In this document: piece after piece, positions 52,719-60,367 of the stretch
How the letters are laid out: each line of letters starts with the position of its first letter
How positions within the stretch are numbered: the stretch's first letter is position 1
Source: Bacilli bacterium
GTDB taxonomy: Bacteria; Bacillota_I; Bacilli_A; RF39; UBA660
Direction: 5' to 3'
Length of the DNA stretch: 64,000 bases
NCBI GenBank assembly: GCA_900752905.1
Contig: CAADWX010000019.1
Coordinates: 14,911-78,910, forward strand
Program-made: the position numbers and the translations under genes
Notes under the pieces: generated by a model
What the model was told of the DNA's origin: nothing
Database searches by the model: none
The model's input: the letters and a program-made list of their open reading frames with translations, nothing else

Positions 52719-53585
52719 ATGAAAAAATTTAATAATATAATGAGGATTAGTGTAGTTACTAATTCTCTTTTATCTATTTTTAAAATTATTATGGGTTATA
52801 TAGGAAAGTCATCTGCTTTAATAGCTGATGGAATACATTCTTTTAGTGATTTACTTACTGATTTTTTTGCTATGATAGGTAATTATATAGCAGGAAAGCC
52901 TGCAGATAAAAAACATCCTTTTGGACATGGAAGACTTGAATATATTACTTCTTGTGGTATAGGATTGGTTGTACTTATAATTGGTTTTTCTTTGATAAAA
53001 AAGAGTATGAGTAGCTCTATTTGTATACCTAGTTTATTGGTTATTGTAGTTAGTTTTATTACTATTTTGTTTAAATATTTTTTATCTTTTTATTTAATTA
53101 AAATGGGTAAAATTTATAATAATAATATATTAATATCTAGTGGTAGAGAAAGTAGGGCTGATGTTTATAGTTCTATTGTTGTACTTATATCAAGTATATT
53201 GGTACAGTTTTCAAATAAGATAAATATATTTTCTTATTCTGATGTTGTAGCAACTATAATAGTAGGTATTTTTATTATAAGAACTGGCTTTTTAATTATT
53301 AAAGAAAATTTAAGTGTTTTGATAGGTGAGCAAGAAAGTAATAGTGATATTTTAGGTGAATTAAAAAATTTTATTTTAGATGATAAGAATATATGTTCAT
53401 TAGATGATTTAGTTATGATTAAATATGGAGCGTATTTTAAAATAATTATAGAAGTTAGTATGGAATCTGATTTATCATTGGAACAAGCACATAATAATGC
53501 TCATATGTTACAAAATAATATTATGAAGCAATATAAGTGGGCTAAATATATAACGATACATATTAATCCTAAAAAAGGGGATTGA
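52719..53585 (+). CDS. Cation diffusion facilitator (CDF) efflux protein
   Basis: 288 residues, six membrane segments in the first ~205 and a cytoplasmic C-terminal domain. SALIADGIHSFSDLLTDFFA has the HxxxD metal site of helix 2, SRESRADVYSSIVVL the DxxxD-type site of helix 5, and KHPFGHGRLEY the loop signature. It likely exports Zn, Mn or Fe in exchange for protons. It starts 4 bases after polA with a poor ribosome site, so coupling with polA translation is likely. Confidence 0.92.
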   Translation: MKKFNNIMRISVVTNSLLSIFKIIMGYIGKSSALIADGIHSFSDLLTDFFAMIGNYIAGKPADKKHPFGHGRLEYITSCGIGLVVLIIGFSLIKKSMSSSICIPSLLVIVVSFITILFKYFLSFYLIKMGKIYNNNILISSGRESRADVYSSIVVLISSILVQFSNKINIFSYSDVVATIIVGIFIIRTGFLIIKENLSVLIGEQESNSDILGELKNFILDDKNICSLDDLVMIKYGAYFKIIIEVSMESDLSLEQAHNNAHMLQNNIMKQYKWAKYITIHINPKKGD

Positions 53586-53808
53586 ATTAATTTATATATG
53601 TGATATAATATTTTAGAAAGCGATAATAAGAGAATAGTAGTAATATTATTTATATAAAGAGATTTTATCAATGGTGGAAGATAAATTATAAATATATTAT
53701 GAATCTACTCTTTAGTGGGTTTAATAAACTCCGGAGAAATCCGTTATTTTAATTAAGATCAATTAGGATGGTACCGCAGCATTTGCTCCTATAAATTGGT
53801 CTTTTTTT
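53582..53808 (+). promoter_or_regulatory. T-box leader (Ser specifier) controlling the HD gene and serS
   Basis: Promoter TTGAAT-16-TATAAT (53582-53609). The transcript has the start of Stem I (AGCGATAATAAGAGAATAG), the AGAGA and GGTGGAAG loop blocks, and a specifier loop GAA-TCT-ACTC in which TCT (53704-53706) is a Ser codon. The T-box sequence AGGATGGTACCGCAG (53765-53779) and a terminator GATCAATTAGGA/TCCT...AATTGGTC with T-run (53757-53808) complete it. Uncharged tRNA-Ser would stabilise the antiterminator and switch on expression, as established for T-boxes. Confidence 0.92.
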
Positions 53809-53828
53809 GTTTTGAGGTGGGTGTTGTT

Positions 53829-54332
53829 ATGTTTGGTGAATTAAATAATGAAGATATTGAATTAATAAAAAAAGAAGATGATTTAATAGATAAATCAATA
53901 ATAATAGTAAATAAACTGTTTAAAGATAAGAAAGATAAAGAGGGTAAACCTTATATTAATCATTTATATTATGTAATGAATAGTTTTTCTACTTATAAAG
54001 AAAAAGTTGTTGGATTAATGCATGATACTATAGAAGATACATCTATGTCTTTATTTGGGTTAATGAGATTAGGCTATCCGGTTGATATATTAAAATCAAT
54101 TAATTTATTAACTCATTATAAAGGAGTTCCATATGATAAATATATTGATATTTTACTTAATAGTGGTGATATTACTGCTATAAAAGTTAAATATGCAGAT
54201 ATGACTCATAATTTAAATGAGGAAAGACTTGCTGCATTACCAATTGATATTAAAGAAAGATTGTTAAAAAAATATAGTGAACCTTATAAAAAACTTACTA
54301 AAAGAATAGAAAAAATAGGAAAGGAAAATTAA
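53829..54332 (+). CDS. HD-domain protein of the RelA/SpoT hydrolase type (small alarmone hydrolase-like)
   Basis: 167 residues from the ATG at 53829 (GAGGTGGG upstream). His45 (INHLYYV), His65-Asp66 and Glu69-Asp70 (MHDTIEDT) and the Asp in VKYADMTHNL form the HD metal and (p)ppGpp-hydrolase signature. There is no synthetase or regulatory domain. That makes it a stand-alone hydrolase comparable in size to small alarmone hydrolases. It is the first gene behind the Ser T-box and stops 1 base before serS begins. Substrate (p)ppGpp is inferred from motifs. Confidence 0.75.
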   Translation: MFGELNNEDIELIKKEDDLIDKSIIIVNKLFKDKKDKEGKPYINHLYYVMNSFSTYKEKVVGLMHDTIEDTSMSLFGLMRLGYPVDILKSINLLTHYKGVPYDKYIDILLNSGDITAIKVKYADMTHNLNEERLAALPIDIKERLLKKYSEPYKKLTKRIEKIGKEN

Positions 54333-54333
54333 T

Positions 54334-55611
54334 ATGATAGATATTAAATTAATAAGAGAAAATAAAGAATTAGTTTGTGAAAATATAAAGAAAAAATTTC
54401 AAGATGAAAAATTGCCATTGGTAGATGAAATTTATGATATGGACAAAAGATTTAGAGAGGTAAAAGTTAAAGCAGATAATTTAAAAGCACTTAAAAATAA
54501 AAGTAGTGATGAGATAGGTAATCTTATGAGAACGGGTAAGAAGGATGAGGCTTTAAAAATAAAAGAAGAAATTATTTCATATTCTAAGGAAATAGAATCT
54601 TTAGAGAAAGAAGAGGAAGAGTTAACTCAAAATATTAAAGAAAAAATGATGGTTATACCTAATATTATTGATGATACTGTTCCAATTGGGCCAGATGATT
54701 CTTATAATCAAGAAATAGAAAAGTTTGGAGAACCAATTGTACCAGATTATGAAATACCTCATCATGCTGATATTATTGAAAAATTGGGATGTTTAGATAA
54801 AGAATCAGCAGGTAGAACAAGTGGTAATGGATTTTATTATTTAATGGGTGATATTGCTCGTCTTCATGAAGCGACTTTAGCATATGCACGTGATTTTATG
54901 ATAAATAAAGGATTTAAATACTGTATTCCTCCTTTTATGATTAGGAGTGATGTTGTAACTGGTGTTATGAGTTTTGCTGAAATGGATGCTATGATGTATA
55001 AAATTGAGGGTGAAGATTTATATTTAATAGGTACAAGTGAACATTCTATGATAGGTAAATTTAAAGGTCAATTAATTGATGAAAAAGAATTACCTATAGC
55101 TATGACTTCTTATTCTCCTTGCTTTAGAAAAGAAGTTGGATCTCATGGTATAGAGGAAAGAGGTCTTTATAGAGTTCATCAATTTGAAAAGCAAGAAATG
55201 GTTGTATTATGTAAACCAGAGGAAGCAATGGACTGGTATAATAAAATGTGGTCTTATACTGTAGAGTTTTTTAGAAGTATGGATGTACCTGTTAGAACTC
55301 TTGAATGCTGTAGTGGTGATTTAGCTGATTTAAAAGTTAAATCTTGTGATGTGGAAGCTTGGAGTCCAAGACAAAAGAAGTATTTTGAAGTAGGTAGTTG
55401 TTCTACTTTAGGAGATGCTCAAGCTAGAAGACTTGGTATTAGAATGAGAACAGATGAAGGTAATAAGTATTTATCTACTTTAAATAATACAGTTATAGCA
55501 AGTCCTAGATCTCTTATTGCAATAATTGAAAATAATTATATGCGTGATGGAAGTATTAGAGTACCAGAAGTATTAAGACCTTATATGGGTGGATTAGAGG
55601 TAATAAAATAA
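54334..55611 (+). CDS. serS: Seryl-tRNA synthetase
   Basis: 425 residues. N-terminal coiled-coil arm (~25-105), class II motifs: motif 2 CFRKEVGSHG...RVHQFEKQE and motif 3 GNKYLSTLNNTVIASPRSLIAIIEN. It charges tRNA-Ser and is under the upstream Ser T-box. It is translationally linked to the HD-domain gene, with AAAGGAAAA ahead of its ATG inside that gene's end. Confidence 0.97.
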   Translation: MIDIKLIRENKELVCENIKKKFQDEKLPLVDEIYDMDKRFREVKVKADNLKALKNKSSDEIGNLMRTGKKDEALKIKEEIISYSKEIESLEKEEEELTQNIKEKMMVIPNIIDDTVPIGPDDSYNQEIEKFGEPIVPDYEIPHHADIIEKLGCLDKESAGRTSGNGFYYLMGDIARLHEATLAYARDFMINKGFKYCIPPFMIRSDVVTGVMSFAEMDAMMYKIEGEDLYLIGTSEHSMIGKFKGQLIDEKELPIAMTSYSPCFRKEVGSHGIEERGLYRVHQFEKQEMVVLCKPEEAMDWYNKMWSYTVEFFRSMDVPVRTLECCSGDLADLKVKSCDVEAWSPRQKKYFEVGSCSTLGDAQARRLGIRMRTDEGNKYLSTLNNTVIASPRSLIAIIENNYMRDGSIRVPEVLRPYMGGLEVIK

Positions 55612-55637
55612 TGATTTTATTATCTTTTTTTATGTTA
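55603..55637 (+). terminator. Terminator after serS
   Basis: AATAAAAT-AATG-ATTTTATT followed by ATCTTTTTTT; AT-only stem. Confidence 0.65.
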
Positions 55638-55659
55638 AAATATATATGGAGGTAATAAT

Positions 55660-56511
55660 ATGACTAAAGGAGATATGTATACAAAACAAATTTTAAATAG
55701 AATATTAGAAGAGGGTACACTTAATAAAAATCCAAGGACTCACTATAAAGATGGTACACCAGCATACGCTATGAGTGTAAATCATGGAATGTGTGAATAT
55801 GATTTAACTAAGGGTGAATCTCCTCTTATTACATTAAGACCAATAGCTTGTAAATCAGCAATAGGTGAGATTTTATGGATTTATCAAGATCAATCTACTG
55901 ATTTAGATTTATTGAAAGAAAAATATAATGTTACTTGGTGGGATGAATGGGATATTGGAGATAGAACTATAGGTTCTACATATGGTAAAATAGTTAAAGA
56001 TTATGATTTGATGAATAAATTACTGGATGGTTTAAGAAATAATCCTGATAGTCGCTATCACATAATTGATTTATGGCAGGAAGAGGAATTTTCTAAAAAA
56101 CATGGTTTAAAACCTTGTGCATTTTTAACTCAATGGAATGTAAGATATGGTAAGGATGGAAATACTTATCTTGATATGTGTTTAACTCAAAGATCTAGTG
56201 ATTTTCAAACAGCTGGTTGTATTAATCAAGTTCAATATTTAAGTTTACTTTATATGGTTGCTGCTCATGTTCATATGAAACCAGGAAGATTTACGTGGTT
56301 TTATAATAATATTCAGATTTATGATAGGCATTTAGATCAAGCTCGTGAGTTGATAAGTAGAGATTCAGTTCCTTGTAATCCTCATATTGAATTAAATCCT
56401 GATATAGATAATTTTTATGATTTTACTTTGAATGATATTAAAATTGTAGATTATCCAGTTCAGAAAATTAAAGAGAAAAATAAACAATTAAAGTTTGAAA
56501 TAGCAATTTAA
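55660..56511 (+). CDS. thyA: Thymidylate synthase
   Basis: 283 residues. ThyA fold markers: the catalytic Cys in LKPCAFLTQW, RSSDFQTAGCINQVQYL in place of the usual RSxDxxLGxPFN, and HIYxRHLDQ reading QIYDRHLDQ near the C-terminus. It methylates dUMP to dTMP with methylene-THF. The sequence is a divergent branch with AxCIN in the binding loop, but key residues are retained. AGGAGGT-like site GGAGGTAAT before the ATG. No dihydrofolate reductase gene adjoins. Confidence 0.9.
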   Translation: MTKGDMYTKQILNRILEEGTLNKNPRTHYKDGTPAYAMSVNHGMCEYDLTKGESPLITLRPIACKSAIGEILWIYQDQSTDLDLLKEKYNVTWWDEWDIGDRTIGSTYGKIVKDYDLMNKLLDGLRNNPDSRYHIIDLWQEEEFSKKHGLKPCAFLTQWNVRYGKDGNTYLDMCLTQRSSDFQTAGCINQVQYLSLLYMVAAHVHMKPGRFTWFYNNIQIYDRHLDQARELISRDSVPCNPHIELNPDIDNFYDFTLNDIKIVDYPVQKIKEKNKQLKFEIAI

Positions 56512-56536
56512 AAAGTCTTCATTTGAAGACTTTTTC
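56512..56536 (+). terminator. Terminator after thyA
   Basis: AAAAGTCTTC-ATTT-GAAGACTTTTT. It overlaps the last codons of the minus-strand micro-ORF. Confidence 0.8.
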
Positions 56537-56677
56537 ATCACGACTCATTATATTTTTGATTATTATTATACAAATATTTATAATATTTATTTTTGTAAAT
56601 ATATTTATTATTTGTATTATGTCTATAATAGAAATAATGAGATTATGATGAATTTTAATTATTTTTTTTATTTTCAT
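56519..56677 (-). CDS. Micro-ORF 3 of a minus-strand cluster (52 residues)
   Basis: AAAGAAAGGTGAGAAAT precedes the ATG at 56677. The product MKIKKIIKIHHNLIISIIDI and onward is Ile/Asn/Lys-rich and could be membrane-associated. Codon content in so AT-rich a stretch is weak evidence, but the ribosome site is as good as those of known genes. No homologue recognised. Confidence 0.35.
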   Translation of the reverse strand: MKIKKIIKIHHNLIISIIDIIQIINIFTKINIINICIIIIKNIMSRDEKVFK

Positions 56678-56698
56678 ATTTCTCACCTTTCTTTTATA

Positions 56699-56752
56699 GG
56701 CAAGGTAACTTATATATTAAGGCAAAGTGTATAAATTATCTTGCCTTTTTTT
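56699..56752 (+). terminator. Long hairpin with T-run inside the micro-ORF region
   Basis: GGCAAGGTAACTTATA pairs with TATAAATTATCTTGCC (one mismatch, one G-U) around a 15-base loop, followed by seven T. It terminates a + strand transcript that has no gene in front, or on the minus strand sequesters the region between micro-ORFs 2 and 3. Confidence 0.55.
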
Positions 56753-56769
56753 ATTTTATCCAAGATCAT
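56710..56769 (-). CDS. Micro-ORF 2 of a minus-strand cluster (19 residues)
   Basis: AAAGAAAGGACGTGTGTAA precedes the ATG at 56769. The product MILDKIKKGKIIYTLCLNI is basic then hydrophobic. It overlaps the long hairpin, so it may act as a leader peptide for the next ORF. Confidence 0.3.
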   Translation of the reverse strand: MILDKIKKGKIIYTLCLNI

Positions 56770-56803
56770 TTACACACGTCCTTTCTTTTTATGATAATGG
56801 ATA

Positions 56804-56881
56804 TTAATCCAAACTTACTTGACATGATTGCATGTTTATAAGTATTGAATTTTTATATGTAGTTTTTTTCATTTCAATCAT
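56804..56881 (-). CDS. Micro-ORF 1 of a minus-strand cluster (25 residues)
   Basis: GAAAGGAGGC, one of the strongest ribosome sites of the window, lies directly before the ATG at 56881. The product begins MIEMKKTTYKNSILINMQSC. A likely promoter on the minus strand is TTGAAA near 56932 with TATAAA 16 bases on. No family recognised. Confidence 0.35.
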   Translation of the reverse strand: MIEMKKTTYKNSILINMQSCQVSLD

Positions 56882-57002
56882 GCCTCCTTTCTAATTACTA
56901 CGGATTAATTTTATATTATTAAAAAAATATATTTCAATATTTACTACAAGAATTGTTTAAATATTTGTAATTATTGTAGATAATGATAAAACAACAAAAA
57001 TA

Positions 57003-57030
57003 AACCTACCTTATTTGTTATGAGTAGGTA
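57003..57030 (-). terminator. Terminator overlapping the end of the 159-residue gene
   Basis: On the minus strand CCTACC...GGTAGG encloses the stop codon and is followed by TTTATTTTTG. Confidence 0.6.
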
Positions 57031-57490
57031 GGCTTTTTGTAAGAATTTTTTTATCTTTTTGTTCATTTATATGATTTAAACCAATATTTATTAGTTCTTG
57101 TTCAATTTGTTCTTCTATATAATCGCTATTATTAAAACAAGTATTTATATAATGATATCCCATTTCATCTACTATATGGTAATTTTTTATATCTTGTGGG
57201 TAAATTAATCCAGCAACATCATAGTAATAATTTCCAATTTTAGTAACAACATGTTCACTCGAATAATATTGTGTCGCATCTTCTTTAAATATATTATATA
57301 AAACTCTTGAATATGATGCACAGTGCTCATTTAGATAATATTCATAAGGACTATAAGGTATATCATTATTAGATACTGGTATATTTAGTTTTTCTAATAA
57401 TTCATTTTGATATTTATTATATAAATTACTAAAGTTATCGTTTAATAAATTTATTATTGATAATACTTCTGATATTGTTATTTCATTCAT
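57011..57490 (-). CDS. Unknown protein with possible Cys-His-Asp triad
   Basis: 159 residues, no signal or membrane segment. A helical start is followed by NEHCASYSRVLYNIF (Cys58) and SSEHVVTKIGNYYYDVAGL (His ~80, Asp ~90). A Cys at a helix start, then H-V-V-x-K and Y-Y-Y-D-V strands is the layout of papain-like or transglutaminase-like folds. AAGGAGAAG precedes the ATG at 57490. It is the only sizeable minus-strand gene between thyA and murF and diverges from murF. Enzyme activity is inference. Confidence 0.5.
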   Translation of the reverse strand: MNEITISEVLSIINLLNDNFSNLYNKYQNELLEKLNIPVSNNDIPYSPYEYYLNEHCASYSRVLYNIFKEDATQYYSSEHVVTKIGNYYYDVAGLIYPQDIKNYHIVDEMGYHYINTCFNNSDYIEEQIEQELINIGLNHINEQKDKKILTKSLPTHNK

Positions 57491-57605
57491 AATACTTCTC
57501 CTTTCAGTTAAATATTATAATAAAATTCTTTTGTTTTTGCAACTATATAAATTGTATATCATATAATTTTATGATATTATAATTTGTAGCTTTAAGGGGG
57601 ATATT

Positions 57606-58985
57606 ATGAAAATAGTTGTGAATAAGATAGTTGAATTATGTAATGGTAAACTTTTATGCGGTGATGGAAATGTTATTTTAAAAAAATTAGTAATTGATAC
57701 TAGGATGTTAGAATATGGGGATACTTTTGTTGGGATAAAAGGAGAAAATTATAATGGTAATGATTTTTTATATGATGCAGTAGAAAAGGGTGCTAATTGT
57801 GTTATATTGGATGAAAATAAGGATATAACTGATATTCGTATACCTGTTATTTTAGTTTCGGATAGTAGTAAGGCTTTGGGTATAATTGCTTCTTATATAA
57901 GGAATAATTCTGATTCTATTTTTATAGGTGTTACTGGAAGTGTTGGAAAAACAAGTACTCGTGATATGATTTATAGTGTTTTAAAAGAATCGTATCCTAC
58001 TTTAAAAACAGAAAATAATTATAATAATAATATTGGTCTTCCTTTAACTATCTCTAAGTTATGTGATGAGAGGTTTGCTGTAATAGAAATGGGAATGAAT
58101 CATTTAGGGGAAATTTCTTATTTATCTAATATTGTTAAACCTAATATTGGAGTTATTACTAATGTTGGAACGGCTCATATTGGAATACTTGGTAGTAGAG
58201 AAAATATATTAAAGGCAAAACTTGAAATATTAGATGGAATGGATGATAGTAGTACACTTATAATTAATAATGATAATGATTTACTTCATGATTATTATTT
58301 AAATAATGATAATAAAAAAAATATTATAACTATTGGTATTGATAATGATAGTGATTATAAAGCTATAAATATAAATGAAAATGATAATAATTCCGAGTTT
58401 GATGTTGTGTTTAAAAATCAAACTATTCATATATTATGCCCTATACCAGGTCGTGCATATATATATAATTCTTTATGCGCTATAGCAGTTGGTTCTATTT
58501 TATCTATTGATAATAATAAAATAATAGATGGAATTAAAAATATACATCTTACTAAGAATAGACTTGAATTTATTAATTTAAAAAATGATATAAAAATAAT
58601 AAATGGTATATATAATGCTAGTGTAGATTCTATGAAAGCTAGTATAGAGGTTCTAAAAAATCAAACTTGTAATAGAAAAATTGCAGTACTTGGTGATATG
58701 TTAGAACTTGGTTGTTATTCAAAAGAGCTTCATCAAGGAATAGGAAGATTTGTATATGAAAATAATATTGATGTTTTGATAACTGTTGGTCGTGATTCTT
58801 CTTATATATCAAGTGAAGCAATAAAATGTGGTATGAATAAGAATAATGTATATACATTAAGTAATAATAATGATGCAATAAGTATATTAAATAACATTAT
58901 GTTACCAGGAGATGCAATTTTGCTTAAGGCTTCAAATGGTTTACATTTTAAAGAAATATTAAATGAAATAATAAAGGGTTCTTAA
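57606..58985 (+). CDS. murF: UDP-MurNAc-tripeptide--D-Ala-D-Ala ligase MurF
   Basis: 459 residues. Mur ligase plan: N-terminal domain (DTRMLEYGDTFVGIKGENYNG), ATP-binding GVTGSVGKTSTRDMI (P-loop), EMGMNHLGEI and the C-terminal domain (GDMLELGCYSKELHQ). It adds the D-Ala-D-Ala dipeptide to the UDP-MurNAc-tripeptide. First of a murF-murL-murD cluster with small gaps. AGGGGGAT ribosome site. Confidence 0.93.
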   Translation: MKIVVNKIVELCNGKLLCGDGNVILKKLVIDTRMLEYGDTFVGIKGENYNGNDFLYDAVEKGANCVILDENKDITDIRIPVILVSDSSKALGIIASYIRNNSDSIFIGVTGSVGKTSTRDMIYSVLKESYPTLKTENNYNNNIGLPLTISKLCDERFAVIEMGMNHLGEISYLSNIVKPNIGVITNVGTAHIGILGSRENILKAKLEILDGMDDSSTLIINNDNDLLHDYYLNNDNKKNIITIGIDNDSDYKAININENDNNSEFDVVFKNQTIHILCPIPGRAYIYNSLCAIAVGSILSIDNNKIIDGIKNIHLTKNRLEFINLKNDIKIINGIYNASVDSMKASIEVLKNQTCNRKIAVLGDMLELGCYSKELHQGIGRFVYENNIDVLITVGRDSSYISSEAIKCGMNKNNVYTLSNNNDAISILNNIMLPGDAILLKASNGLHFKEILNEIIKGS

Positions 58986-58997
58986 AGAATCTTTTTA
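58977..58997 (+). terminator. Weak terminator after murF
   Basis: GGTTCTT-A-AAGAATC with TTTTT; it may be leaky. TATGTTATAATTT follows, a possible -10 for murL. Confidence 0.5.
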
Positions 58998-59026
58998 TTT
59001 ATGTTATAATTTATGTAGGTGATATT

Positions 59027-60367
59027 ATGAATAATAAATTTGATTATATGAGAAAAAAATATCCTTTATTTATTTATCATAGTTTTGATATTTCTGATGA
59101 TAAAGATGATTTGAAAATAGTTTATGATTTTGAAATAGAAGGACTTAGTCATTTTAATCCTTATTTAAAAATTCCCAAAAATATAATAAAGGGAAAAATA
59201 GATAATAAATTTTTAAATAATATAGTATTTAATTTGGGGTGTGTTGAGCTTATTAGTTATGTTAAAGCAACCTGTAGTCCTAATATAGAAATAAGAGCTG
59301 GATATTTAGATGATGAACAGATAAATTTTTATAAAAAGTTATATTTTAATGGTTTAGGAGAATTTTTGTATACTAATAATATAGAGATATATCAGATGAA
59401 TTTATTTAATATAATTATTAATCATGAAAAAGAGGAACCTTATTTTATTGATTATAGTGGTAGTGGAAATTTAATACCTGTTGGTGGTGGTAAAGACTCT
59501 TGTGTTACTTTAGAATTACTTAAAAGTATGAATAATACATGTTTTGTAATTAATCCTAAAGAAGCTAATATAAATTGTGTTAATGTATCAGAAAACCCTT
59601 ATATATATATTAAAAGAGTACTTGATAAAAGATTAATTGAGTTAAATAGTCAAGGATATTTAAATGGTCATACTCCTTTTAGTGCTATAGTGGCTTTTAC
59701 ATCTTATTTAGTATCTTATTTAGCTGGTAAAAAATATATTATTTTATCTAATGAAGGTAGTGCGAATGAGGCAACTGTAATAGGTACAAATATTAATCAT
59801 CAGTATTCTAAAACATATGAATTCGAATGTGATTTTAATAACTATACTAAAAAATATTTATGTAAAAATATTTATTATTTTAGTTTTTTAAGGCCTTTAT
59901 CTGAATTACAAATAGCTAATATATTTTCTGATTTAAAAAAATATCATTATGTATTTAGAAGTTGTAATGTTGGTAGTAAAAAAGATAATTGGGTATGGTG
60001 TTGTAATTGCGCTAAATGTTTATTTGTTTATATTGTACTTAGTCCATTTTTAAGTAGGGATGAATTAATATCTATATTTGGATGTGATTTGTATGAAAAA
60101 GAAGAGTTATTGGATACGTTTATTGAATTATTGGGATACAAAGATGCTAAACCATTTGAATGTGTTGGAACTTATATAGAATCAAGATATGCTGTATCTC
60201 TTGTTATAAAGAAATATGGTGATGATGATCTTCCATATTTACTTAAATATTATAAAGACCATTTTAACTTAGAGTTTACTTATGTAAATACGTATAATGA
60301 GGAAAATAATTTACCTCATGAATTTAGTGATATATTAAAAGGTGTGTTGAAGGATTATGATAGATAA
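59027..60367 (+). CDS. murL: UDP-MurNAc-L-Ala-L-Glu epimerase MurL
   Basis: 446 residues, the size of the MurL family. A PP-loop-like GGGKDSCVTLELLK (~155-168), SNEGSANEATVIG, RSCNVGSKK and a CCNCAKC cysteine cluster (~326-332) fit MurL, which uses ATP (giving AMP and PPi) to invert the terminal L-Glu of UDP-MurNAc-L-Ala-L-Glu. It lies directly between murF and murD and overlaps murD by 11 bases. Assignment rests on motif and context, not on a search. Confidence 0.75.
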   Translation: MNNKFDYMRKKYPLFIYHSFDISDDKDDLKIVYDFEIEGLSHFNPYLKIPKNIIKGKIDNKFLNNIVFNLGCVELISYVKATCSPNIEIRAGYLDDEQINFYKKLYFNGLGEFLYTNNIEIYQMNLFNIIINHEKEEPYFIDYSGSGNLIPVGGGKDSCVTLELLKSMNNTCFVINPKEANINCVNVSENPYIYIKRVLDKRLIELNSQGYLNGHTPFSAIVAFTSYLVSYLAGKKYIILSNEGSANEATVIGTNINHQYSKTYEFECDFNNYTKKYLCKNIYYFSFLRPLSELQIANIFSDLKKYHYVFRSCNVGSKKDNWVWCCNCAKCLFVYIVLSPFLSRDELISIFGCDLYEKEELLDTFIELLGYKDAKPFECVGTYIESRYAVSLVIKKYGDDDLPYLLKYYKDHFNLEFTYVNTYNEENNLPHEFSDILKGVLKDYDR

